Positions 18,720-26,759 of a stretch of DNA of 64,000 nucleotides are shown one piece after another. Below the pieces are notes generated by a model that was given only the letters and a program-made list of their open reading frames with translations, had not been told where the DNA came from and made no database searches. Source of the stretch: Bacteroidales bacterium UBA4333 (GTDB lineage: Bacteria > Bacteroidota > Bacteroidia > Bacteroidales > Paludibacteraceae); NCBI GenBank assembly GCA_002394335.1, contig DGTP01000016.1, forward strand, positions 222,052-286,051, written 5' to 3'. The position numbers and the translations under genes were made by a program. Position 1 is the stretch's first letter; the number at the start of each line of letters is the position of its first letter.

Positions 18720-20287
18720 TGCGTACATTCTACCGACATATTCTCCCTGTTTTGGGACCACTGTTTCTTATCGCATCGCTGCTTTGGTCGCTATGGTTCG
18801 TTTTTGCCGGATTTGGCAATCACATGGATCCCCTCTACTGGCTGTATAAATACCAGCATTTGGACGGCGGATGGATGTCGGCAGGAACACTGCTGTTCGG
18901 GCACTTTTGTGTACGAGTCTTCGGGGCTCAACTCCTCCCGTTGCGTCTTATCGGGTGGGGGATTACCGTTCTTGCCATAGCATTGCCTTACATCTGTCTT
19001 CTGGCGCCCAAACAGCGTCTCGGCAATCTGCATTGGCTCGCTTTGGCATATTTTATGATGGGCTATGGAGCCTTTCAGGAACTCTCTCCCGGAACACTCA
19101 CTGTCTTATTGCTTGTCCTCATTGCGCTCTTCGCCATCCGGTATCTCCATTCCCCAACGCTTTTATCCGCCATTTTTATCGGTCTGTTCACCGGCGTGGC
19201 TATTGCAGTCCGTTTCCCTAACATCCTTGTTATTATACCTTTACTGCCTGTCTTCGCCCTACCTGTTATCCGTTCCGAAGAGGGTCAGACACACCGGATA
19301 TGTATCAACGCACTCAGTGCTCTCGTTGCCCTTACCGCTTCAGCCGGCACTCTATACTGGCTTTCGGCAGAGTTACTAACGTTCTCTACCACCGACCCCT
19401 CCATGGGAGGCACTCACGGTATAGCCAAGATGATCACCAATCTATGGGATAAAGGCGCGTTGTTGCTCGGCTTTGCAGCCCTCTGGTATGGTATTGTGGC
19501 TATAGGACGCAAGTCCTGGTATTGGGCAGTTCCTGTTGCCGCCGGAGTAGGGTATTATACCACATATGCGTTTGGAGAACAATGGTATAATATAGACCTG
19601 ACCTATTGTCTTTCAGCCGCCTGTGTTGTTTCGGCACTCGCTTCGAAACGTTCTGCCCTTGCTTTTCTCACTGCCATGCTTGCCATCGCTACCATGGGAA
19701 CGGATGTCGCATGGCTCAAACTCTTTCCTGCGGTGCTTGCTCTTATTCCTGTTTTGCCAAAAGTCTATCCGGCGAAGATGCGCACCTATTTATATTTAGT
19801 ACTTATCGGTTTTGCCATTCCGCAAACCATCCGGTTTGCAGTCAATTCTGTGGGAAACTCTGATCTGTACGCTTCCACCACGCGTGCCGGCATCGCTCCC
19901 TACAAAGGGATATATATAGATTCCAAAAGCAACACCTATCTGGAGCAATTGTCTGCCGATTATCAATGCTACGGAGTCGCCGATAACACAATCTCTGTCG
20001 GCTCTGACATCCATTTGATACGCTCTGTAACCGGATGTCAGGCCGGTGCTTACAATGAGTTTTGGTCGAATATCTTTGATTCTATCTATACTGCCAGATA
20101 CGAACCCCTCATTATTGAAAAACAACCTGTTGTCTTCTGTGCTTTCTCGCCGCAGTTCAAGACAAAAAAATCATATAAAGACAAAAACTCTGCCTTCGAG
20201 CAAATGCTTATGCGGAATGGATATAAGCCTATAGACCGCTCACAAAACAAATACATGATCTATCTTCCAAACAAACCTCAACCCTAA
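18719..20287 (+). CDS. polytopic membrane protein, possible GT-C glycosyltransferase
   Basis: 522 aa with about ten membrane helices over residues 10-390 and a soluble C-terminal domain. An Asp-Pro motif in the first outer loop (GNHMDPLYWLYKYQHLDGG) is in the position where GT39/GT83 enzymes carry their catalytic acid. It is the last gene of the cluster, with no spacing from the transaminase. Transfer of the modified sugar from its lipid carrier is inferred. Its layout resembles the protein at 11489, but the sequences look quite different. Confidence 0.6.
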   Translation: MRTFYRHILPVLGPLFLIASLLWSLWFVFAGFGNHMDPLYWLYKYQHLDGGWMSAGTLLFGHFCVRVFGAQLLPLRLIGWGITVLAIALPYICLLAPKQRLGNLHWLALAYFMMGYGAFQELSPGTLTVLLLVLIALFAIRYLHSPTLLSAIFIGLFTGVAIAVRFPNILVIIPLLPVFALPVIRSEEGQTHRICINALSALVALTASAGTLYWLSAELLTFSTTDPSMGGTHGIAKMITNLWDKGALLLGFAALWYGIVAIGRKSWYWAVPVAAGVGYYTTYAFGEQWYNIDLTYCLSAACVVSALASKRSALAFLTAMLAIATMGTDVAWLKLFPAVLALIPVLPKVYPAKMRTYLYLVLIGFAIPQTIRFAVNSVGNSDLYASTTRAGIAPYKGIYIDSKSNTYLEQLSADYQCYGVADNTISVGSDIHLIRSVTGCQAGAYNEFWSNIFDSIYTARYEPLIIEKQPVVFCAFSPQFKTKKSYKDKNSAFEQMLMRNGYKPIDRSQNKYMIYLPNKPQP

Positions 20288-20343
20288 ACAATTATACAAT
20301 GATACTCAACATTCGGTACATTACACAAAAAAATGTAAATTTT

Positions 20344-20375
20344 CTTGCATATGTTGTATTTTTTTTGTACTTTTG
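20344..20375 (+). promoter_or_regulatory. fabD promoter
   Basis: -33 CTTG 20344-20347 and -7 TACTTTTG 20368-20375, spacer 20 nt. Start codon at 20398. Confidence 0.7.
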
Positions 20376-20397
20376 TACCCAAATTTGATGATTATAC

Positions 20398-21267
20398 ATG
20401 AAAGCTTTTGTTTTTCCCGGTCAAGGCTCTCAGTTTGAGGGCATGTGTAAAGACTTGTACGAATCCTATTCGGTGGCTCGTGAACTATGTGAACGCGCCA
20501 ACGATGTGTTGGGATTCCGCCTCACAGATATTATGTTCAATGGCACTTCGGAGCAACTCAAACAAACCGATATAACACAGCCTGCCGTCTTCCTCCATTC
20601 GGTGGTCGCCAATCATGTAATGACTATTGACGAACCGCAAATGGTAGCAGGGCACAGCCTTGGCGAATACTCGGCTTTGGTTGCTAATCGCACTCTTCGT
20701 TTCGAAGACGCTCTGCTCCTGGTACAAAAGCGCGCGCGGGCGATGCAGAAAGCGTGTGAGATGCAAGAGTCAACTATGGCAGCTGTTCTGGGAATGGCGG
20801 ACGATCGAGTGGATCAGATATGCCAGCAAGTCACCGGAGATGTTGTCGTGGCTGCTAACTTCAACTGCCCCGGACAAGTCGTGATCTCCGGTACTGTCTC
20901 CGGCGTAGAGCGCGCTTGCGAACTCCTCAAGGAGAACGGTGCCAAAAGGGCGTTGAGGCTTCAGGTAGGCGGAGCATTCCATTCGCCTTTGATGGAACCG
21001 GCAGCCGAGGAACTGCGTGAAGCGATTCTGGCTACAGAGTTCTTTGAGCCTATCTGCCCAATCTATCAGAATACTAATGCGTACCCGCAGACCGATCCGG
21101 AGGCTATCCGCCAGAATCTGTTATCACAACTGACCTCGCCGGTTCGTTGGACTCAAACCATTAAGAATATGATTGCTGACGGAGCCACTGAGTTCTATGA
21201 ATACGGTCCGGGCGATGTCCTTAAAGGGCTCATCCGGAAGATCAACCCGGACATCACCGTCGGATAA
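20398..21267 (+). CDS. fabD: malonyl-CoA:ACP transacylase
   Basis: 289 aa enzyme that moves malonyl from CoA to acyl-carrier protein in fatty-acid synthesis. The nucleophile elbow GHSLGEYSAL (Ser), the N-terminal FPGQGSQFEGM oxyanion region and the catalytic His in GGAFHSPLM are all present. The length is slightly below the usual 300-310 but complete to the end. It is the first gene of a run through hpt and dsbD. Confidence 0.94.
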   Translation: MKAFVFPGQGSQFEGMCKDLYESYSVARELCERANDVLGFRLTDIMFNGTSEQLKQTDITQPAVFLHSVVANHVMTIDEPQMVAGHSLGEYSALVANRTLRFEDALLLVQKRARAMQKACEMQESTMAAVLGMADDRVDQICQQVTGDVVVAANFNCPGQVVISGTVSGVERACELLKENGAKRALRLQVGGAFHSPLMEPAAEELREAILATEFFEPICPIYQNTNAYPQTDPEAIRQNLLSQLTSPVRWTQTIKNMIADGATEFYEYGPGDVLKGLIRKINPDITVG

Positions 21268-21347
21268 TAATCTTATTGTTCTTCTTCCCATGCATTTTGC
21301 GTGAGGCGTTTTTGCCCGTTCCCACAGCGGCTGATCTATTAGCAAAC

Positions 21348-21896
21348 ATGACTCTGACAGATAAACTCACAATACAGGGACTTACTATTGAACCCTTTGT
21401 TACGCAAGAGCAGATCGCTGTGCTTGTGCATAAAATCGCTCGTCAGATTTCTGCCGAATACAACGGCAAAACACCACATTTTATCATTGTGCTCAAGGGG
21501 GCAGTCTTCTTTGCTACAGACCTGTTGCGGGAAATATCCATTTCCTGTTCCATATCGTTTGTCCGGCTCCGCTCATATCAAGGTACTTCCTCCACAGGTA
21601 AGGTGGAAGAGTTACTGCCGCTTGACACCGATATCACAGACAAAGATGTTATTGTAATCGAAGATCTGATAGACACCGGTGTGACGATGCACTATTTCAA
21701 ACAACAACTTGCAGCTATGCAGCCCCGTTCGATAGCAATAGCTTCACTGCTCTTCAAACCGACACAACTGCTCTTTGAGGACGCCAAACCGGACTATTAC
21801 GGACAGGAGATTCCCAAAGAATTTATTATCGGATACGGGATGGACCTGGACGGATTGGCACGCAATTTGCCGCAAATCTATAAACTATGCAAATAA
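21348..21896 (+). CDS. hpt: hypoxanthine phosphoribosyltransferase
   Basis: 182 aa purine-salvage enzyme that makes IMP or GMP from base and PRPP. The PRPP-binding signature VIVIEDLIDTGVTM is intact and the LKGAVFFATDL loop is typical. The ATG at 21348 is preferred to one at 21276, which would add a non-conserved, Cys- and Phe-rich 24-residue extension. The 3' end overlaps dsbD by 10 bp. Confidence 0.92.
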   Translation: MTLTDKLTIQGLTIEPFVTQEQIAVLVHKIARQISAEYNGKTPHFIIVLKGAVFFATDLLREISISCSISFVRLRSYQGTSSTGKVEELLPLDTDITDKDVIVIEDLIDTGVTMHYFKQQLAAMQPRSIAIASLLFKPTQLLFEDAKPDYYGQEIPKEFIIGYGMDLDGLARNLPQIYKLCK

Positions 21897-23578
21897 AACG
21901 AAACTTTTACATACTTTTCCTTTTTCTGCTCACTTGCGGAACTTACTGCTTGCCTCTCCACGCGGAGATTGTGCAGCCGGTTGAATGGAGCGGGGAAGAC
22001 TTAGGCGACAGTGTGCGCCTTACCGCCCGTATTGACAAAGGGTGGCACATGACTATTATCGAGTTTGGAGACAGGGAGTTTGATCAGGAGTTCTCCGACT
22101 CTTTCTCTATTACCGTGGCAGCGAACGAGCTGGTGCCTATCCGTTTCAATGCCTGCGATGATAAGAGGTGTACCGCACCGGAGGTGTGGGAGTGGGAAGC
22201 TGACTGCGGGTGCGAGACTGTCTGCCCGTTGCCGACAGCCTCCGTGGGCAATGCCGCAATCAGCAAGGAGCAAATTCAAAATTCAAACTCCAAGATTCAA
22301 AATGATACCCATTCCTTATGGATTATATTCCTCTTGGGGTTGTTAGGCGGACTGCTTGCAATTTTCACGCCTTGTGTGTGGCCGATTATTCCGATGACAG
22401 TCTCGTTCTTCCTCAAACGCACGGATCAAGGTGCACGCAATGCAATCCTATACGGTCTTAGTATCGTAATTCTGTATGTAGGGCTCGGACTACTTGTGAC
22501 AGTACTCTTTGGTGCTTCCGCACTTAATGAGTTGAGTACCAATGCTGTTGTGAATATCATTTTCTTCCTGATATTAGTCATCTTCGCACTCTCTTTCTTC
22601 GGACTTTTTGAGATCACGCTGCCGGACAACTGGTCCACAGCCTTGGATAACAAAGCCCGAAACACCGGTGGATTCCTAAGTATTCTGCTGATGGCATTCA
22701 CATTGGTGATTGTCTCTTTTTCGTGTACCGGACCAATCATTGGTACACTGCTGGTAGAGGCTGCCGGACACTCGCTTCTGGCACCCACGATGGGCATGTT
22801 AGGTTTTGCCATCGCATTGGCTTTGCCGTTCTCGCTCTTTGCCATGTTTCCGCAGTGGCTCAAGCAGATGCCAAAGTCCGGCGATTGGATGACATCTTTC
22901 AAGGTCGTACTGGCTTTTCTGGAGTTGGCGCTCTCGCTCAAGTTCCTCTCGGTAGCCGATATGGCGTACGGGTGGGGTATATTGCCGCGCTGGCTCTTCA
23001 TCGCAATCTGGATTGCTTGCTTCCTGGGCATAGGAATCTATCTTATATGGGATATATGGAGCGTATCGACCCCACGTAAAATCATCCGTGCGATCGTGAT
23101 CATCCCATCCCTGGCTTTTGCGTTTTACCTGGTACCGGGTCTTCGCGGCGCACCGGTGAAGGCGATCAGTGCTTTTGCACCTCCTGTTGACAGGAGAGAC
23201 TCCGGGTTAGGGAATTCGTTTTTCAATGACTATGACAAAGGAATGGCTTATGCGCGTAAGACCGGCAACCCGGTTATCATAGACTTTACCGGCTACGGCT
23301 GTGTCAACTGCCGAAAGATGGAGGCTTATGTTCTTGACAACGATTCCGTCAAAGAGCGCCTGAAGAATTATGTCTTTATTGAACTCTTTGTGGACGACAG
23401 GCAAGTTGCCGGAGACGGACAAACAATAGGGGATACCAATTCCCGTATCCAGCGTGAGCAGTTCGGTTCAAATGCCCAGCCTTATTTTGTGCAACTGGAT
23501 CCACAAGGAAAAATGACTGCCGAGCCAATGGCGTTTACTACAGACCCAATGGCGTTTATCCAATGGCTTAAATACTAG
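21887..23578 (+). CDS. dsbD: thiol:disulfide interchange protein DsbD family
   Basis: 563 aa inner-membrane electron carrier from cytoplasmic thioredoxin to periplasmic reductases. Layout: signal peptide, N-terminal beta domain (about 25-120) with a Cys-rich stretch, and about eight membrane helices. The membrane part has paired Cys (TPCVWPIIPMTVSFF and SFSCTGPIIG). A C-terminal thioredoxin domain carries GYGCVNCRKME. A short low-complexity linker (about residues 125-140, QIQNSNSKIQN) is coded by ATTCAAA repeats between the N-terminal domain and the first helix. This is probably a recent expansion. Confidence 0.9.
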   Translation: MQIKRNFYILFLFLLTCGTYCLPLHAEIVQPVEWSGEDLGDSVRLTARIDKGWHMTIIEFGDREFDQEFSDSFSITVAANELVPIRFNACDDKRCTAPEVWEWEADCGCETVCPLPTASVGNAAISKEQIQNSNSKIQNDTHSLWIIFLLGLLGGLLAIFTPCVWPIIPMTVSFFLKRTDQGARNAILYGLSIVILYVGLGLLVTVLFGASALNELSTNAVVNIIFFLILVIFALSFFGLFEITLPDNWSTALDNKARNTGGFLSILLMAFTLVIVSFSCTGPIIGTLLVEAAGHSLLAPTMGMLGFAIALALPFSLFAMFPQWLKQMPKSGDWMTSFKVVLAFLELALSLKFLSVADMAYGWGILPRWLFIAIWIACFLGIGIYLIWDIWSVSTPRKIIRAIVIIPSLAFAFYLVPGLRGAPVKAISAFAPPVDRRDSGLGNSFFNDYDKGMAYARKTGNPVIIDFTGYGCVNCRKMEAYVLDNDSVKERLKNYVFIELFVDDRQVAGDGQTIGDTNSRIQREQFGSNAQPYFVQLDPQGKMTAEPMAFTTDPMAFIQWLKY

Positions 23579-23603
23579 TTTAGAGTTTAATGCATAAAGA
23601 ATA

Positions 23604-24380
23604 ATGTATAAAGCAGAAAGAAAAAATTACGATACCAAGCGGCCGAAGGAGAAAGAGATGATCTTTGGTGTCCGCGCTGTAATGGAAGCAATCGACGCCG
23701 GCAAGACCTTGGACAAGGTGCTGATACGAAGAGACATGAGTTCGTCTATCGGCAAAGAACTGCTGAGCAAGCTGGACGGAACGAACACACCCGTTCAGCG
23801 GGTGCCGGTTGAGAAACTGAACCAATACACCGACAAGAACCACCAGGGCGTAATCGCCTTCTTGAGTCCTATAGAGTTCTATCCGTTAGAAAACTTCGTA
23901 GCTTCGCTTTACGACGAAGGCAAGACTCCGCTGCTAATGATGCTGGACGGAGTGACTGATGTACGTAATTTCGGAGCTATTGCACGCACATGCGTGTGTG
24001 CAGGCGTGGACGCACTCATTATAGGAACACGCGGCAGTGCTGCTATCAACGGGGATGCTATCAAGGCCTCTGCCGGTGCACTGCACTCGTTGCCGATATG
24101 CAAGGTAGAGAACCTGCAGAACGCACTCCGGTTCCTGCAAGAGAGCGGGTTACGCATTGTGGCTGCCACCGAACACACAGAAAGGAACTATACAGAGGTA
24201 GATATGACCCTGCCAACCTGTATCGTCATGGGAAGCGAGGAGAAAGGCATCTATGAGGAGAACCTCAAACTCTGTACCGACCAGGTGCGGTTGCCGATGA
24301 CGGGTGTTATAGAGAGCCTCAATGTATCCGTTGCCGCCGGTGTGTTCATCTACGAAGCTATCAGGCAAAGAAACAAATAA
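23604..24380 (+). CDS. rlmB: SpoU/TrmH family RNA 2'-O-methyltransferase, probably RlmB
   Basis: 258 aa SPOUT-fold enzyme. An N-terminal substrate-binding domain (MIFGVRAVMEAID) precedes the catalytic knot with its three motifs: DGVTDVRNFGAIARTC, CIVMGSEEKGI and VRLPMTGVIESLNVSVAAG. RlmB methylates G2251 of 23S rRNA (E. coli numbering); a tRNA substrate cannot be excluded. An alternative ATG at 23658 would remove a Lys/Glu-rich tail. Confidence 0.85.
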   Translation: MYKAERKNYDTKRPKEKEMIFGVRAVMEAIDAGKTLDKVLIRRDMSSSIGKELLSKLDGTNTPVQRVPVEKLNQYTDKNHQGVIAFLSPIEFYPLENFVASLYDEGKTPLLMMLDGVTDVRNFGAIARTCVCAGVDALIIGTRGSAAINGDAIKASAGALHSLPICKVENLQNALRFLQESGLRIVAATEHTERNYTEVDMTLPTCIVMGSEEKGIYEENLKLCTDQVRLPMTGVIESLNVSVAAGVFIYEAIRQRNK

Positions 24381-24424
24381 GAAAATCTAAAATAGAAACA
24401 GTATTAACCCTTTATTCCCTCCCA

Positions 24425-24446
24425 CGGCGAGGAGGAATTATCGCCG
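24425..24446 (+). promoter_or_regulatory. hairpin enclosing the rubredoxin ribosome-binding site
   Basis: A perfect 6-bp stem CGGCGA/TCGCCG closes a loop that contains GGAGGA. The stem ends 7 nt before the rubredoxin ATG. GGAGG is unusually strong for this genome, where most genes lack a clear Shine-Dalgarno. The site would be hidden when the stem is formed. Confidence 0.5.
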
Positions 24447-24453
24447 AGCAATT

Positions 24454-24612
24454 ATGGCAAAATATGTTTGTGACGTATGTGGTTATGAGTATGATCCGGT
24501 AGCAGGTGATCCGGATAACGGCATTGCTCCCGGTACGGCTTTTGAAGATCTTCCCGCAGATTGGGTTTGCCCGTTGTGCGGCGTTGGTAAAGATCAGTTC
24601 ACCCAAGCTTAA
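24454..24612 (+). CDS. rubredoxin
   Basis: 52 aa iron protein with the two CxxCG knuckles (CDVCGYEYD and CPLCGVGKDQF) and the typical PGTAFEDLPADWVCP stretch. It donates electrons to the flavodiiron protein encoded 18 bp downstream. Together they would reduce O2 or NO to protect an anaerobe. Confidence 0.96.
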   Translation: MAKYVCDVCGYEYDPVAGDPDNGIAPGTAFEDLPADWVCPLCGVGKDQFTQA

Positions 24613-24630
24613 TAACCGGTACACCTTATA

Positions 24631-25806
24631 ATGAAAAATATCAAGTACGTCGGCTGTGACGATGCCGACTTGGATTTGTTTGAGAGCCAGTATGAACTTC
24701 CGGAAGGAATGTGCTATAACAGTTATGTGGTACTCGGCGAGAGCCACGTGGCTGTAATGGACGCCATGGACGCCCGCTGTACTGAGCAGTGGCTGCAGAA
24801 CGTGGAGAAAGCATTGGACGGAAGAGAACCTGACTATCTGGTGTGCCAACACATGGAACCTGATCATAGCGGCTCCATGGGCGCGTTTCTTGCCCAATAC
24901 CCGAAGGCTACTGTCGTGTGTTCGAAACAGGCCGTTGTGATGATGGCTCAGTTTGGCATAGAGGCTGCTAACGTACAAGTGGTAGGTGAAGGGCAGAGTA
25001 TAGACTTGGGCGGTATAACGCTGCAGTTTATAGCCGCTCCGATGATCCACTGGCCGGAAGTAATCATGACTTATTGTCCGGAAGAGCAAGTGCTTTTCTC
25101 GGCAGACGGATTCGGAAAGTTTGGTGTTTATCATGCAGACGAAGACGATTGGGCATGTGAGGCAAGACGGTACTATTTTAATATCGTAGGCAAGTACGGA
25201 GTGCAGGTGTCGAACGTGCTGAAGAAATTAGCCGGCAAACCGATCTCCACTATAGCTCCTCTTCACGGTCCTGTGCTTGAGGGCGAGAAGAAAGATGAGG
25301 CACTGCGGCTCTATACAATCTGGAGTGCTTATGGTGTAGAGACTGACGGTGTATTGGTGGCTTATGCTTCAATCCATGGCAACACACGCCGGGCTGCAGA
25401 ACAGTTGGTTCAGATACTCAAAGAGAAGACCCAAGACATGAAGTCGGCGGATGGCAAAGCTCTCAAAGTGGCAGTCACCGATCTCAGCCGCGACGACATG
25501 GCAGAGGCAATAGAAGACGCCTTCCGTATGAACAGACTGGTGCTCTGTTGTGCTACCTATGACGGAGATATTTTCCCGCCGATGCACATGTTCCTGCACA
25601 AGCTCCGGCTCAAAGGATTCCAGAACAGGAAGGTGGCTCTTATAGAGAACGGCTCATGGGCACCGCAAGCTGTGCGAGTAATGAAAGAGATGCTTGGCGG
25701 ATGCAAGAATGTAGAGGTTGTAGAACCTACAGTCACCATCCGTGGAGCACTCAAAGAATCCCAACTCGAAGAACTGAAAACACTGGCAGACGCTCTGTTA
25801 GGGTAG
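24631..25806 (+). CDS. flavodiiron protein (FprA-type A flavoprotein, rubredoxin:oxygen oxidoreductase)
   Basis: 391 aa. The N-terminal metallo-beta-lactamase-like domain carries the diiron ligands (HMEPDHSGS, then His/Asp in later strands). The C-terminal flavodoxin domain, from about residue 250, has the FMN loop ASIHGNTRRAAEQ. It is a cytoplasmic O2/NO reductase and is paired with rubredoxin in one operon. Confidence 0.92.
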   Translation: MKNIKYVGCDDADLDLFESQYELPEGMCYNSYVVLGESHVAVMDAMDARCTEQWLQNVEKALDGREPDYLVCQHMEPDHSGSMGAFLAQYPKATVVCSKQAVVMMAQFGIEAANVQVVGEGQSIDLGGITLQFIAAPMIHWPEVIMTYCPEEQVLFSADGFGKFGVYHADEDDWACEARRYYFNIVGKYGVQVSNVLKKLAGKPISTIAPLHGPVLEGEKKDEALRLYTIWSAYGVETDGVLVAYASIHGNTRRAAEQLVQILKEKTQDMKSADGKALKVAVTDLSRDDMAEAIEDAFRMNRLVLCCATYDGDIFPPMHMFLHKLRLKGFQNRKVALIENGSWAPQAVRVMKEMLGGCKNVEVVEPTVTIRGALKESQLEELKTLADALLG

Positions 25807-25924
25807 AGACGGGGAGAAGACTTTTTGGTAAGTCCTGTAAAGCCTGTTTGGAGAGGTCGTCTGATAAGAGAGAAGGCTATTCAGCAATAGACAGGCAGTT
25901 CGATAACTTCGATAACATACAAAG

Positions 25925-26122
25925 CTACTCGACGACAGACAGGCTGTTCGACAGTTCCCTGAGACAGTCTGCACAGAGACAATCTTGGTAGTGCGCGCTT
26001 AGATAGGCGCGCACTTCTTTTGTCAACTGTACTGCTGCGCACTGGCAGATAGAAGGTTGGTCATGGCGGCAGACAAATTCTTTTCCGCAACGCGGACAAT
26101 ATTTCCGGCACGATTTTAGCAT
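25925..26122 (-). CDS. cysteine-rich CWC family small protein
   Basis: 65 aa with a Cys-rich zinc-ribbon-like pattern (CPRCGKEFVCRHD, CQC, then CLCADCLREL), matching the Cys_rich_CWC family. Its function is unknown; the cysteines probably bind a metal. It stands alone on the minus strand between the flavodiiron gene and lon. Confidence 0.7.
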   Translation of the reverse strand: MLKSCRKYCPRCGKEFVCRHDQPSICQCAAVQLTKEVRAYLSAHYQDCLCADCLRELSNSLSVVE

Positions 26123-26580
26123 AGTAGTTTTATGTAAGGTATGTTGTACTTTGTTTCAACAGAATTTGAGGCAGAGTAGGGTAGCCGAAATTCTCATTTT
26201 ATTCATTCATCAAAATGAATATACATTCATGCGCTTTTGCACGCGGTATATTTTCTTATAACTAACTGATTTACAGCATTTATATATTTTATCTAAAGTA
26301 TTGCTTTATGCAATGCGCTGTTTCTGTATATTTGTATTATACAATTACTACTTTTTGAGTGATATAAAAAGCGTAAAACGTTGTATTTCTGTGTTTTAAT
26401 TATGTTTAATAATGTATTACTTTATTGTATAATCGCTGTATTTACGTTGCATTATAAGGGGTGTTATGTATATAGGTGAATATTGATTCTACGGCACTTT
26501 TCGGGCGGTTAGTGGAAGATTATGCAGCGGTGGTATTTGGGGCGCTCAGATTGCAAAATTGAAGACAAATCTCTTTTCTG
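26123..26580. other. AT-rich intergenic region, no gene seen
   Basis: About 460 bp without a convincing reading frame. It is rich in TATTTA-type sequence. No RNA gene or transposon remnant is recognisable. Confidence 0.5.
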
Positions 26581-26719
26581 TTCGGGTAATGGTATTAAAT
26601 GTTTTCGGGTAATGGCATTGGATGTTTTCGGTAATGGTATTAAATGGTTTCGGGTAATGCCATTGGATGTTTTCGGGTAATGGTATTAAATGGTTTGAGG
26701 TAATGCCACTGAATATTTG
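26581..26719. repeat. 23-nt tandem repeat downstream of lon
   Basis: Six units of 22-23 nt with the core TTTCGGGTAATG. Units alternate between the endings GTATTAAATG and CCATTGGATG (or GCATTGGATG), so the higher-order period is about 45 nt. It begins about 40 bp beyond the lon stop on the minus strand. Confidence 0.8.
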
Positions 26720-26759
26720 AGCCGTACTGACGGGTGCTTGAGGTAATACCGGTATGGGG

